DNA of 64,000 nt from Scylla paramamosain (taxonomy: Eukaryota; Arthropoda; Malacostraca; Decapoda; Portunidae), in contig NC_087158.1 of assembly GCF_035594125.1 (NCBI RefSeq), positions 5,256,001 through 5,320,000 of the forward strand, read 5' to 3'. The notes under the pieces are model-generated. The model did no database searches. It saw only the letters and a list, made by a program, of their open reading frames with translations, and was not told where the DNA came from. Below are positions 20,471-31,252 of this stretch, piece after piece. The position numbers and the translations under genes are program-made. The stretch's first letter is position 1, and each line of letters begins with the position of its first letter.

Positions 20471-20593
20471 TGGCTCCCCTAAATTGTGTAACAATTTACC
20501 TTAAATTAACATTAGTATGTACCTTAAGACTAGGATTAGCACATAATATGTTTTGTTACACTGGCTCCTTGGCGGGGATGCTCCGGTCTATTA

Positions 20594-21967
20594 TTATGCA
20601 TTACCTTCTAACAACAATACTAGACTATGTATTGGCCTCTCTATGATGGTCCTGTTTGCCTTTATGTGTCTTCCCTGGTTGTCGAGATTACAGTCTGAAA
20701 CCAGGACCTTAACCTTTCTTACTAGGCCATCATGATCAGGAGATACTTCTGTTACTCTTCCCAGTTTCCACTGGTTCCTTGCTACATTCTGATCTTTGAT
20801 GATAACTATGTCATTTACACTGAGATTCCTCTTTGGTGTTGTCCACTTATTTCTAAGTCGTAGGAATTGCACATACTCCTTTTTCCACCTGGACCAGAAC
20901 TGGTTGGCCAGGTATTGTGCTCTGCGCCATCTCTTTATGCAGTACAGGTCCTTCTTAATGAAAATGCTTGGAGGAGGCAGTACTACCTTTGTTTTCATAG
21001 TTAACAAATTACTGGGTGTCAACGGTGTAGGACTTTCTGGGGAGTTAAGATGGTCCACAGTTAGGGGACAACCATTAACTATATTTTCTGCTTCAACTAA
21101 GAAGGTTCTCAGATCTTGGTCATCTAACTGGGTACTATGCTGATCAAGTAACACAGAGAGTACATTTCTCACTGTGCGTATCTGCCTCTCCCAAACACCT
21201 CCCATGTGACTGGAATTGGGTACATTCATGTTAAAAACAATCCAGTCACACTGATCCTTCATGAGTTCTTGTCTGACTTTATTGTTATTTAATTCTTTCA
21301 AGCATTTCTCATACTCTGATTTGGCTCCTACAAAGTTAGTTCCTTGGTCACATCTCAACTGTCTTACGGGCCCTCTTCTTCCTACAAAGCAACGGTATGC
21401 ACTTAGGAAGGAACTTGTATCCATGCTGTTGGCTGTCTCTATGTGCACAGCTCTACATGCCATGCAAGTAAAGAGCACTCCATATCTTTTAAGCTCTTTA
21501 CGCCCCTCTTTGATATAGAAAGGGCCAAAGAAATCTACTGCTGAGTATGTAAAAGGAGGTGATGGTTCTAGTCTGTCAATAGGCAGGTCTGCCATCTTCT
21601 GTCCCTGTGTTGTACTTCTAACTTTACGACAGATAATGCACTTTGAAATGTGCCTTGATACTAGGGATGATCCTCCTACTATCCAGTATCCACATGACCT
21701 GATTTCATTTAAAGTTATGCCCCTGCCTTGATGATTTGTCCTTTTGTGATGGTGGCATATTATCAGCTGGGTTATGTGAGATATTTTGGGGAGGATGACT
21801 GGATGTTTGGATTCATCTGTCAGATTAGAAAGCCTCAATCTTCCTCCTACTCTCATGATACCATTTTTGTCAATGAAGGGATCTAACTTATAGAGGGAAC
21901 TGGTCTTGTCTATCACTTTTGTTCCCTTGCCATTGTCTCCTTTAATTAAAGAATTATGGTTAGCAGA
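20594..21967 (-). CDS. pol: BEL/Pao pol: integrase
   Basis: Integrase with zinc-binding HHCC (CHHHKRTNHQGRG..., CIICRKVRS) and catalytic core (YSAVDFFGPF, LRCDQGTNFVG, then the Glu region NSSHMGGVWERQIRT). The Pao-type C-terminus follows (VNDIVIIKDQNVARNQWKLG, ending PIHSLVLLLE). In the same frame as the RNase H segment but downstream of an in-frame TAA at 21968-21970; first Met at 21916. Confidence 0.9.
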   Translation of the reverse strand, partial: SANHNSLIKGDNGKGTKVIDKTSSLYKLDPFIDKNGIMRVGGRLRLSNLTDESKHPVILPKISHITQLIICHHHKRTNHQGRGITLNEIRSCGYWIVGGSSLVSRHISKCIICRKVRSTTQGQKMADLPIDRLEPSPPFTYSAVDFFGPFYIKEGRKELKRYGVLFTCMACRAVHIETANSMDTSSFLSAYRCFVGRRGPVRQLRCDQGTNFVGAKSEYEKCLKELNNNKVRQELMKDQCDWIVFNMNVPNSSHMGGVWERQIRTVRNVLSVLLDQHSTQLDDQDLRTFLVEAENIVNGCPLTVDHLNSPESPTPLTPSNLLTMKTKVVLPPPSIFIKKDLYCIKRWRRAQYLANQFWSRWKKEYVQFLRLRNKWTTPKRNLSVNDIVIIKDQNVARNQWKLGRVTEVSPDHDGLVRKVKVLVSDCNLDNQGRHIKANRTIIERPIHSLVLLLEGNA

Positions 21968-22903
21968 TTATTCCAGTACATTTACCTCCTTCTGGAATGC
22001 CTTTGCTTGCAGTTGTTTTATAATTACATTTTCAGCTTCTGACACTTGTGCTACATTTACTGGCTCATATGTGTTTCCCTTTACTTTAGTAGTGCCATCA
22101 CCTTTTCCTCTGAAGCTGTTCAGAAGCTTGAGGCATACAGCAACTGCCCTCTTTGCTTTAAACCAATCAGAAAAATACTCAAGTCTTTCTAGTATATCTG
22201 TGGGCTGTTGTGTACCTACAGCATGGCATACAACTTTCTTCACTTCTGGATCATTCTCATTTATGACCTTGTACTGGGAATGGCTATCCATTTTGCTATG
22301 TTGCCAAAGGAATTCTGGGCCATTCCACCAGATCTTGCTATTACACAATTCATCTGCTGTCATGCCTCTAGATGCATGATCTGCTGGGTTATACTGCGTC
22401 TCTACAAATTTCCACTGATCTGGTGAAGTGTGATCTCTTATTGTTTCTACTCTATTTGCAACATATACATGGAATCTCTTTGCTTCATTTGCAATGTAAC
22501 CAAGGACTACTTTGCTGTCTGTCCAAAATACTTCTTCCACATTATTATACTCAAGTTCTCCCTTCAAGAGTTTATGGATTCTAACTGACACCACTGCTGC
22601 TGCTAGTTCTAGTCTGGGAATTGTCATGGTTTTTAGAGGTGTGACACATGACTTTGCCATTACTAATGCACAATGAATTTGGCCAGTCTTGCTAATTAAT
22701 CTAATATATGAGCACTGGCCATATCCCTCTTGACAGGCATCTGAAAAGTGATGGAGTTCAACCTTTTCTACTTCCCCAAAGTCATCAGGTTTGTAGCATC
22801 TAGGTACTTTTAACTGATCTAGTTTGTGCAGCTCATCCTTCCATTTTATCCATTTAGGTTTGACATAATCTGGCACCTCATCATCCCAATCAACTGCATT
22901 CTT
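21968..22903 (-). CDS. pol: BEL/Pao pol: RNase H region
   Basis: Starts after an in-frame TGA. Shows the Pao RNase H signature HHFSDACQEGYGQCSYIRL, then TIPRLELAAAVVS, VFWTDSKVVLGYI and the NPADHASRG motif. Ends at TAA 21968-21970, with integrase continuing in frame. The isolated stops make the polyprotein discontinuous in this copy. Confidence 0.88.
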   Translation of the reverse strand, partial: KNAVDWDDEVPDYVKPKWIKWKDELHKLDQLKVPRCYKPDDFGEVEKVELHHFSDACQEGYGQCSYIRLISKTGQIHCALVMAKSCVTPLKTMTIPRLELAAAVVSVRIHKLLKGELEYNNVEEVFWTDSKVVLGYIANEAKRFHVYVANRVETIRDHTSPDQWKFVETQYNPADHASRGMTADELCNSKIWWNGPEFLWQHSKMDSHSQYKVINENDPEVKKVVCHAVGTQQPTDILERLEYFSDWFKAKRAVAVCLKLLNSFRGKGDGTTKVKGNTYEPVNVAQVSEAENVIIKQLQAKAFQKEVNVLE

Positions 22904-25900
22904 TCATAATTCTTGTAAAATTTGCTTTCCAGTCAGTATGAGAGGTGACACTAGACCTAATGGATCATATATAGAGCTCACTGTTGACAGAATGCCTCTC
23001 CTAGTGAGTGGCTTGTCTTTCAGCTTTATTCTAAATTGAAATGTGTCAGATTCTATGCACCACTCAACTCCCAAAGTTCTTTCTATAGGCAGTGTGTCTT
23101 CATTCTTACTAAAATCCAAACTTTTAATTCCATCTGCTCTCTCATGAGGATAAATTGCAGCTAATACAGCTTTGTTGTTTGACAAGAACTTATGAAGGTT
23201 AAAACCTCCCTTGTAACATAATTCTTTGCTCTGCTGAATAAGAGTGACAGCTTCATCCCTTGTAGCTACTGACTTCAAACCATCGTCAACATAAAGGTTG
23301 TTTCTTACAAACTTGGCTGCATCAGATCCACACCCGTAGTCATCTGCAGCTTTCTTAAGAGCAAAGTTGGATACACTTGGAGATGAAGTAGCTCCAAACA
23401 GGTGAGCTGTCATCCTGTATTCAGCTATCTCATTATTAAGGTCACCATTTTCCCACCAAAGGAATCTTAACATGTCTCTGTGTTCTGGGTTGACCTTCAC
23501 TTGGTGGTACATTGCTTCTATATCACATACAAGTGCAATGCTTTCTTGCCTAAACCTACACAACACTCCAATAAGTTTGTTGGTAAGGTCTGGGCCTTGT
23601 AACAGGTGACTGTTTAATGACTGGTTCCTATAGTTTGCACTACAGTCAAAGACAACTCTCAACTTCTTTGGTTTTCTCGGATGATAGACTCCATGATGTG
23701 GAATGTACCAGACCTTACCATCATTCCTAACTAAATCCTTTGTCGGTACAACCTCTGCATAACCTTTTGTAATCATATCATCCATGAACACTTTGTAATC
23801 ACCTTTGTGTTGATTATCCTTCTCAAGTTTAGCTCTTAACTTCTTGAGTCTCTGCTCTGCTAATAGTTTGTTGTTTGGAAGCTTGACGTTATCATCTTTA
23901 AGAGGAAGGGGCAACTCATAATGGCCATCCTTCAGCTGATGTACTCCTTCTTTCATCTTACTCATAAACCTTTTATCTTCATATGATAATGGAGTGTCAG
24001 CTGACTTTCTATCACTGAAGTCAAGTTCAAACATATCTCTCACTTGAGAAGGATTAATCATCTCTTTGGTTTTAGTAGGAAACACTAAGAAATTAACCCT
24101 CTTTTCTTCATTGATTTCTACTTCTTGTGTCACTGTTCTGTAGACTACCACTGTATCCTCCAATGGACTTGAATGGGGTGAGATTCTACCAATGATCCCC
24201 CAACCTAGCTCTGTCCTACGAGCATAGGGATGCTTCTTGCTATCACCTGCTATTTGCTCTTCTGCCATAATAGCTTCTGCACAATCAAGACCAATGAGGA
24301 GTCCTATGTCAACGTTTGGGTCATATTTCATTAGTTTGTCAGAGATTGCCTTTAAGTGGGGCCAGTCACAAGCAGTCTCGTGCCTTGGTATCTGACTCCG
24401 TCCAGCTGAAATGTTTTCTGTTGAATATGCTGAAGGGATTGATATTTCCACTTCTTCATTATAACCTCTTACTTTAAGTCCATGAATTTTTATAGAATCA
24501 GTGATTTGTTTTCCACTTATTGTGTGGATATTAAGTGACACTGATGGTCCACTAACTCCCAATTTATTCAGAGTGCTTTCCTTGATGAATGAAGCATCAA
24601 ACTGCTCATCCAGCAGGGCATACACTAAAACTTTATTCTCTTCATTACTAACATGATGTAACCATACAGGAACTATCATGGTGTGCATGTCATGTGTCAC
24701 TGATTCTGTAACTTTGACCTTATTGGCTACTACTGTGGGTTTATCATCTTTAGGCTGAGTTGCTTGTGCTGGCACCTTTTGGCTCTCAGTTCTTGTCATG
24801 TCATCATCGTGAAGAGCTGTGGGATGGTATCTCTGACATACTTTACAAACTTTCCTTCGTCTACAATCCTTTCCTTTGTGACCCATTTTTAGACACCCTG
24901 TACATAACCGTTTTTCTTTAGCAAATTTGTACCTAGTATTACCATCAAGTTTGGCAAATTCCTTGCAATCATCTAAATCATGATCCTTTGTACAGTAGTG
25001 ACAGAATCGTCCTTTCCTTTCCTGGTCCTTGGGATACTGTTTGTTGGCTTGTACATTTACTTTACTTTGGAATGACCACATTGGTTTTTCCTCAATTGCT
25101 TTAGCCATGAAAGTTCTACTCCCTCTATTCTTTGTCATGATGTTTGATTCCCTTGGTCTCCAATTGGTTGCCTTTGTGTGAGTTTTGATCCAGTCATTTA
25201 CTTCCCTACTTACTGAATTCCAGGAAAGAAATGGATTGCTTGCTCCTTTTGCTTCTTTCTGGACAAATTCACTTAACATTTCAAAGGGTGGGTGGTGCTC
25301 TTCATTGCTACTAGAAGTGTTGTTATTACTGTTAGTATCAAGATATATCATCGCTTGCTTTCTCCAGTCATGAACAATATGTTCAGGGAGTTTTGCTAGC
25401 ACCTTTCTCTGCTCTCTAAGGTCATTCAGAAATGACAAATAAGAAGTGTGTTTCATTGCAGCTAAACAGCACTTCAAAAAATCTGAGAATGCTGTTAATG
25501 CTGGACCATTATGCGGAGAGATTGGTAGCCAATTCATTAACTTATTTGTGTAAGCATCAGCTATGATGCTTTTGTTTCCAAATCTATCACTAAGAATTTT
25601 CTTTGCTTGCACATAGTCAGCATCAGAGTTAAAGTGCATTAACATTTTAATGGCATCCTTTGCCTCACCAGTTGTATACCTGTCTAAGTAGGCAAGTGTC
25701 TCTTTACCAATAGAAGTTTTAGACTCTACATAAGTTTCAAAGTTTTTCAACCAACTTGGAAATTCCATGGGTTCTCCATCAAAAGTGTTAGGCTCTATTG
25801 GAGGGAGGCTCCACTTGGGATCAGGTATGTTGATTGCAAAGGTTCCCCCAGGATGGGAAAAGGATTGATGATTCTGTCTCGCATTATTCACATTATTAGG

Positions 25901-26977
25901 CATGTTGACATCATGAGTGTGTCTACGAGAGCTTGGTACAAGACTTTGAGCTGTAGGGTTGAGATTTATTACCTGAGGTTCACTAAATATTTGTCCATGT
26001 ACTTCATTTGTCATCAATTCATTATCTCTATTGCAAGGAGAAGGTTTCTGTGGGTCATGGAATGTAACATATTTGTGAGGCATGGCATTGTCACTTTGTT
26101 GATTTGCAATTGCTTGTGCTTTCATTTCATTTTGTGACTCTATGTATTGTTGAAGATAACTTTGCTTCTCTACACTTTCATCATTACCTGGAAGCATTTT
26201 TACTTCTTCTTCAACTAAGCTAAGAGCATTAAGTTCTGCACTAGCAACTGCTAAATCTCTCTCTTTCTTTTTCTTTGAGAACATTGCTTTTGCCTCTGCT
26301 TTTGTCTTAGCTAACATAACTTCTGCCTCTGCTTTTGTCTTAGCTAACATAACTTCTGCCTCTGCTAAACTATCATGATATTCCATTTCCTTTCTAAGTC
26401 TGGCTACCTTTGCTGCTACTTCTTGCTTTCTTTGTGCCGCTGATGAACGTGATAAAGTAGATGAGACTTTAGAATGCCTAGACCGTTTGCTAGAACAAAT
26501 TGATCCTCTATCATTCTTTAACTCTTTTCTTTTACATTCTATACTTTCTAATATTTCATGGTGAACTTGTTGATTGTGTTCCAGCTCTTCATTTAGCTCC
26601 TCTGACTTTTCTGGCTCTAGTTCCACCAGCTTTGTGTATTCCACGTAATACTGATGAAATGCCTCTATTACTTCACTTGACATGGGCTCTAATTCAAAGG
26701 GGCTAATTACAATTTTTAATCCTTTCTTAATTTTGCTGGTAACACTGCTCCATTTATGCTTACAGGACTCTGCTCTTCCTTTGGTTACACTGACTTGATA
26801 TTCTCTTCCTTTATCGGTTGGCACTCGCTCCCTGACACTAACTTCTTCAATACAAGTTTGATCCCTGTCCACTTGCTCATCCTCACCTTCCCTAAGGCCA
26901 TCTACGGCATTAATTTCCTCAGTATCAGACATATCTAACAACTTAATTGTGTCAATACTGAGACACTGAAAGAGCAA
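22904..26977 (-). CDS. gag-pol: BEL/Pao gag-protease-RT polyprotein (1,357 aa)
   Basis: One open frame. The N-terminal third is acidic and coiled-coil-like, with an 11-residue repeat (AEVMLAKTKAE, about 26300-26366). A gag region of the DUF1759 type follows (NTFDGEPMEFPSWLKNFETY). Two zinc knuckles are CHYCTKDHDLDDC and CTGCLKMGHKGKDC. The protease region (DUF1758 type) reads YALLDEQFDASFIKE; Asp is kept but the usual D-S/T-G is not. RT shows DIEAMYHQVKV and catalytic YVDDGLKS (about 23290), ending ILTGKQILQEL at a TGA. The 5' start at 26977 gives the longest frame; MSDTEEINAV a little downstream is an alternative start. Confidence 0.92.
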   Translation of the reverse strand: MLFQCLSIDTIKLLDMSDTEEINAVDGLREGEDEQVDRDQTCIEEVSVRERVPTDKGREYQVSVTKGRAESCKHKWSSVTSKIKKGLKIVISPFELEPMSSEVIEAFHQYYVEYTKLVELEPEKSEELNEELEHNQQVHHEILESIECKRKELKNDRGSICSSKRSRHSKVSSTLSRSSAAQRKQEVAAKVARLRKEMEYHDSLAEAEVMLAKTKAEAEVMLAKTKAEAKAMFSKKKKERDLAVASAELNALSLVEEEVKMLPGNDESVEKQSYLQQYIESQNEMKAQAIANQQSDNAMPHKYVTFHDPQKPSPCNRDNELMTNEVHGQIFSEPQVINLNPTAQSLVPSSRRHTHDVNMPNNVNNARQNHQSFSHPGGTFAINIPDPKWSLPPIEPNTFDGEPMEFPSWLKNFETYVESKTSIGKETLAYLDRYTTGEAKDAIKMLMHFNSDADYVQAKKILSDRFGNKSIIADAYTNKLMNWLPISPHNGPALTAFSDFLKCCLAAMKHTSYLSFLNDLREQRKVLAKLPEHIVHDWRKQAMIYLDTNSNNNTSSSNEEHHPPFEMLSEFVQKEAKGASNPFLSWNSVSREVNDWIKTHTKATNWRPRESNIMTKNRGSRTFMAKAIEEKPMWSFQSKVNVQANKQYPKDQERKGRFCHYCTKDHDLDDCKEFAKLDGNTRYKFAKEKRLCTGCLKMGHKGKDCRRRKVCKVCQRYHPTALHDDDMTRTESQKVPAQATQPKDDKPTVVANKVKVTESVTHDMHTMIVPVWLHHVSNEENKVLVYALLDEQFDASFIKESTLNKLGVSGPSVSLNIHTISGKQITDSIKIHGLKVRGYNEEVEISIPSAYSTENISAGRSQIPRHETACDWPHLKAISDKLMKYDPNVDIGLLIGLDCAEAIMAEEQIAGDSKKHPYARRTELGWGIIGRISPHSSPLEDTVVVYRTVTQEVEINEEKRVNFLVFPTKTKEMINPSQVRDMFELDFSDRKSADTPLSYEDKRFMSKMKEGVHQLKDGHYELPLPLKDDNVKLPNNKLLAEQRLKKLRAKLEKDNQHKGDYKVFMDDMITKGYAEVVPTKDLVRNDGKVWYIPHHGVYHPRKPKKLRVVFDCSANYRNQSLNSHLLQGPDLTNKLIGVLCRFRQESIALVCDIEAMYHQVKVNPEHRDMLRFLWWENGDLNNEIAEYRMTAHLFGATSSPSVSNFALKKAADDYGCGSDAAKFVRNNLYVDDGLKSVATRDEAVTLIQQSKELCYKGGFNLHKFLSNNKAVLAAIYPHERADGIKSLDFSKNEDTLPIERTLGVEWCIESDTFQFRIKLKDKPLTRRGILSTVSSIYDPLGLVSPLILTGKQILQEL

Positions 26978-27264
26978 TTAAAATTACCACTCTTAATACT
27001 TGATAATTGTGGGTAATTTTCACTTAGGCTAGTCAATTCAGTGCACATACATACTATTATACTTTCTTGCCTGTGACCATGGGTTCTACAAAATGGTGGC
27101 GAGGCACAGTGGGTAGAAGGGAGTGGTTGTCGTCAAGGGTAGAGTTGACCCCGGGGCCTCAGAGGTCAACCTTTAGGCTTACGTCAGCGTCCCCTCGTCC
27201 TGTGACTCACTCTTGCTACGGTTTCACATGGAGCCAATTTCTTGCTTGTAGGTCGAGTTCTTAC

Positions 27265-27792
27265 TGTAGCCGCACCGGCTGGGCATCAATTGGCTCTCAG
27301 GTGATCTGTTTTACTGATCACACCCATCATCGTAGGGTCTAGGAAAGGCAGTTCTCCCTGACGCGTTTATTGATGAGGTAGGCATGACCGTAAGAACTGC
27401 GAACAAGTTCTCGGTCTCAATTTCTTACAAAATAACATTATACACTGATATTAAACACTTTCAACATATTACAATATTCATTAACAATACATGCAATTGA
27501 CTTGGCACTATGACAATCAGTTTTTACTACAAAATTAAAGTATTTACCTCGGTCACCATCCTGCCCGTCTTTGTCTGAGCGCGACTTGGCCATGAGTGAT
27601 GCCCGCAGGCGACTAGCAGGTTAACCCCACACTACCAACAAGTGAGCATCGGCTTCGGTGCTTAATATAGCATTAAATACTGATACTTACACATATTACA
27701 CGTTTTCATGCAAATAGAAAACTATTGAACATTTCACTTATATATGCCGAGGAATAATGACATGAGGTACATACGCTTTACATACAGTAACA
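27265..27792 (-). repeat. BEL/Pao 5' LTR
   Basis: 528 bp. On the minus strand it is followed within about 30 bp by TTGGCTCCATGTGAAACC, a possible primer-binding site. Between the LTR and the gag start (26978-27264) there is no other ORF. Confidence 0.92.
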
Positions 27793-28820
27793 GCAACAGC
27801 AAAAGTTTCACCAAAATATCTAAAAGAGGATGACCAAGACTCAGTAAGGAAAGCCAGAAGATCACCAGTAGAGCGGCCTTGACGGAACCCATACTGGTGA
27901 TCAGATAGAAGGTTGTGAAGTGATAGATGTTTAAGAATCTTCCTGTTGAGGATAGATTCAAAAACTTTAGATAGGCAGGAAATTAAAGCAATACGACGAT
28001 AGTTTGAGGGTTTAGAACAGTCACCCTTTTTAGGAACAGGTTGAATGTAGGCAAACTTCCAGCAAGAAGGAAAGGTAGATGTTGACAGACAGAGCTGAAA
28101 GAGTTTGACTAGGCAAGATGCAAGCATGGAGGCACAGTTTCGGAGAACAATAGGAGGGATCCCATCAGGTCCATAAGCCTTCCGAAGGTTTAGGCCAGTG
28201 AAGGTATGGAAAACATCATTGTGAAGAATTTTAATACGTGGCAAGAAGTAGTCAGAGGGTGGAAGAGAGGGAGGAACAAGCCCAGAATCGTCCAAGGTAG
28301 AGTTTTTAGTAAAGGTCTGAGCGAAGAGTTCAGCTTTACATGTGATAGCAGTGGTGCCATCTGGTTGAAATAGAAGAGGGAAAGAAGAAAAAGCAAAGTT
28401 ATTGGAGATATTTTTGGCTAGATGCCAGAAATCACGAGGGGAGTTAGATCTTGAAAGGTTTTGACATTTTCTGTTAATGAAGGAGTTTTTGGCTAGTTGG
28501 AGAAGAGACTTGGCATGGTTCCGAGCAGAAATATAAAGTGCATGAGATTCTGGTGATGGAAGGCTTAAGTACCTTTTGTGGGCCACCTCTCTATCATGTA
28601 TAGCACGAGAACAAGCTGTGTTAAACCAAGGTTTAGAAGGTTTAGGACGAAAAAAAGAGTGAGGAATGTATGCCTCCATGCCAGACACTATCACCTCTGT
28701 TATGCGCTCAGCACACAAAGACGGGTCTCTGACACGGAAGCAGTACTCATTCCAAGGAAAATCAGCAAAATACCTCCTCAGGTCCCCCCAACTAGCAGAG
28801 GCAAAACGCCAGAGGCACCT
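27793..28820 (-). pseudogene. LINE A reverse transcriptase, N-terminal half and linker
   Basis: Linker (KPSKPWFNTACSRAIHDREV) then RT fingers: LRKAYGPDGIPPIVLRNCAS, FAYIQPVPKKGDCSKPSNYR, RIALISCLSKVFE, and SDHQYGFRQGRSTGDLLAFL. It runs to the GCAAC duplication at 27793-27797, where the BEL LTR begins; the last residues there come from the LTR. Confidence 0.85.
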
Positions 28821-29640
28821 TCACTTAGGGGGATCCTGAGGAGGGATTGGAGCAATAGGACAAGATAAAGATATGAGATTGTGATCGGAGGAGCCCAACG
28901 GAGAAGAAAGGGTGACAGCATAAGCAGAAGGATTAGAGGTCAGCAAAAGGTCAAGAATGTTGGGTGTATCTCCAAGACGGTCAGGAATACGAGTAGGGTG
29001 TTGCACCAATTGCTCTAGGTCATGGAGGATAGCAAAGTTGTAGGCTAGTTCACCAGGATGGTCAGTGAAGGGAGAGGAAAGCCAAAGCTGGTGGTGAACA
29101 TTGAAGTCTCCAAGAATGGAGATCCCTGCAAAAGGGAAGAGGGTCAGAATGTGCTCCACTTTGGAAGTTAAGTAGTCAAAGAATTTCTTATAGTCAGAGG
29201 AGTTAGGTGAGAGGTATACAGCACAGATAAATTTAGTATGAGAGTGACTGTAGTCGTAGCCAGATGGTGGAAATCTCGCAAGATTCAAGAGCGTGGGCAC
29301 GAGAGCAGGTTAAGTCATTGCACACATAAACGCAGCATCCAGCTTTGGATCGAAAATGAGGATAGAGAAAGTAGGAGGGAACAGAAAAGGGGCTACTGTC
29401 AGTTGCCTCAGACACCTGAGTTTCAGTGAGGAAAAGAAGATGAGGTTTAGAAGAGAAGTGGTGTTCTACAGATTGAAAATTAGATCTTAGACCACAAATG
29501 TTGCAGAAGTTAATGAAGAAAAGTTGAGGGGGGTGTCAAGACACTTAGGGTCGTCGACAGAAAGGCAGTCCGACCTGGGGACATTTATGGTCCCCTCCCC
29601 AGATGGAGACTCCGAGGCTGGTGTAGGAGTCGCCATGATG
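28821..29640 (-). pseudogene. LINE A AP-type endonuclease
   Basis: APE-like endonuclease that nicks target DNA for target-primed reverse transcription. Seen are [15 protein letters not shown] (the GDFN motif) and [13 protein letters not shown] (C-terminal SDH motif). The N-terminal portion (SKPHLLFLTETQVSEATDSS) is in other frames at 29230-29460, so at least two indels or stops break it. A Met at about 29635 (MATPTPASESPSGEG) may start the ORF. Confidence 0.78.
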
Positions 29641-29845
29641 ATTTTAAAATTTTTGAGTGAAGGGTGTGTGTGTTATTAAGTGCTTGTAGTTTTGTGTGGA
29701 CGAAGAGAGTTGTCTTTAGAGGGCAGGCTGTGACTGCCCCCTTGTGTTGTGAGACACAAAGGGAAACGTTCAGTGAGGTCACAGCTGGGTTTAATGATAA
29801 GTTCACAGCACCATCTGAACAGTGCTTTAGATTTCAATGGGAGTA

Positions 29846-30328
29846 ATTATCGTTTTGGCAGGTGTCTACTGCCTCCTCCTACTTGCTTTTTGTTATTTTG
29901 GCCTACACTGAATTAGTATGTTTATGAAACCTTATGTAACCTAACCAAAGTAACCTAACAAAACCAAAACAACCTAACCTAACCAAAGACAAACCTAAAA
30001 TAGCTAAAATAACCTTGCTGTCATTATTATAATTAATTTGCAGTTGGTATATGTGGGGTTCAAAATTAATTACTCTGGAATGACAAAATGTATCTGATGA
30101 GAAGGGTAAGAAAAGCCATGTTGAGACTGATGACTGAGTAAAAGAATATCTTACTGTGTGTCTGCTGGAACCATAAGCTATGATTTCACTTATTCATAGC
30201 AGGATTTCACACCATTTTTGGTAATACCACAGTAATTCCATCCATATAGTTCTCTATCCCTCTTCTGTGTCAACTGCACCATGCTAGGTCTGCAACTATG
30301 CTAATGAAAATGTGATAAGAATAACTGA
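29846..30328. other. Spacer with degenerate AACCT repeats
   Basis: 29938-30010 has clustered CCTAACC/AACCTAAC units resembling degenerate arthropod telomeric repeat (TTAGG)n. The rest shows nothing recognisable. Confidence 0.4.
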
Positions 30329-30840
30329 TTAACTCACCAGTGCCTGCAGTGTGACGCTGTTCTGCAGCAGCCTTGCTTTTGACATGGGTCGGAGGTCCTT
30401 AAATTTTCTCCGGACCTCAGGATAGGCAATTGCTGTGAGGGGAAGACGGCTGAGTCTGGGCAGGTTGAGAGATGTGATGCTCAACAGGGCGGAAAGTGAG
30501 TAGTGAAGTGCAGTGCGATGGGAGTAGAAACACTGGCAGAGGAGCAGGAAGTGGTCCATGGTTTCAGAGGAACAGCCCTTCACCAGAGGCAGAAGGGATC
30601 GCTTTATCAAAGTTTGTAAGCAATGTCGCATGACCCTTTTGTGGTGCGAGTTTTGGTGTCCACCGCATCCCGATTGTACACCTTCTCCACTAAGGTCAAG
30701 GCCTCGGTGTCAGTGGATCATTGTCTCCTTGTGTTCTTGGGGCGTTCAATAGCCATGATGAAAGCATTGTGAGGACGGTTGAGTGTGGTGAGTAGTGACA
30801 ATGGGTGTGTGACGCTGTATCAAAGTTTTTAAACAAAGCC
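30329..30840 (-). pseudogene. LINE F, C-terminal fragment
   Basis: The frame at 30631-30329 reads RSLLPLVKGCSSETMDHFLL, then LCQCFYSHRTALHYSLSALL, like the cysteine/histidine-bearing C-terminus of non-LTR polyproteins. Upstream (to about 30840) the sequence looks like more coding DNA in broken frames. No RT motif remains. Could belong to the same broad group as LINE E. Confidence 0.45.
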
Positions 30841-31007
30841 ATATAACTTCCTCTGTGATAACACAAAGCCTACCTGTGATTGGCTGCCTTGCATGTGACG
30901 TCGAGTCAGTGACGTATCACTCCGGCAGCCAATGAGCACGCTTAGGGGGTTAGCAACCACAACCCGCCAACCGCCGAAATTCTTTGTGGATAACGTTTCT
31001 TGAGATT

Positions 31008-31252
31008 GTAATGCGGTTGCTGTGAGAGCGGTGTTGCCCGATCGCATAATGTTAGGTATCAACCTGTTTCGTGGATCTGGCCCTCGGTTCGAATCCCAGG
31101 CGCGGCGATGCAAATGGGTGAGCCTCTTAATGTGTAGCCCCTGTTCACCTAGCAGCAAGTAGGTACTGGATGTAACCCAAAGGGTTGTGACCTCGCTGGT
31201 GGTGTGTCAGTGGTCTCAGTCCTACCCAAAGATCGGTCACTATGAGCTTTGA
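31008..31252 (+). mobile_element. tRNA-derived SINE, truncated by LINE B
   Basis: A perfect pol III B box, GGTTCGAATCC, at 31086-31096 follows a tRNA-like segment. The body contains CACCTAGCAGCAAGTAGGTA and CCTACCCAAAGATCGGTC, which resemble a repeat I recall from decapod sequences. The 3' end is missing; LINE B begins at about 31253. Confidence 0.6.

Larger units (their letters stand above)
19943..27792 (-). mobile_element. BEL/Pao LTR retrotransposon inserted in LINE A (7,850 bp)
   Basis: Bounded by identical 528-bp LTRs (19943-20470 and 27265-27792, about two mismatches seen) and a perfect 5-bp duplication GCAAC (19938-19942 and 27793-27797). LTR ends on the minus strand are TGTTACTG...GGCTACA. 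One continuous minus-strand frame runs gag-PR-RT-RNase H-IN, interrupted only by an in-frame TGA (22904-22906) and TAA (21968-21970). Near-identical LTRs and few lesions indicate a recent insertion, younger than LINE A. Confidence 0.93.
18726..29845 (-). mobile_element. LINE A: Jockey/CR1-like non-LTR retrotransposon, split by a BEL element
   Basis: The 3' end is a T run at 18726-18741 (poly(A) on the minus strand). Coding parts are RT C-half (18835-19942), then, after the BEL insertion, RT N-half (27793-28820) and endonuclease (28821-29640). The LINE frame is continuous across the insertion once the BEL element and one GCAAC copy are removed. The 5' boundary (about 29845) is uncertain. The copy has several frameshifts and stops. 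A relic of the same family is at 58405-59115. Confidence 0.82.
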
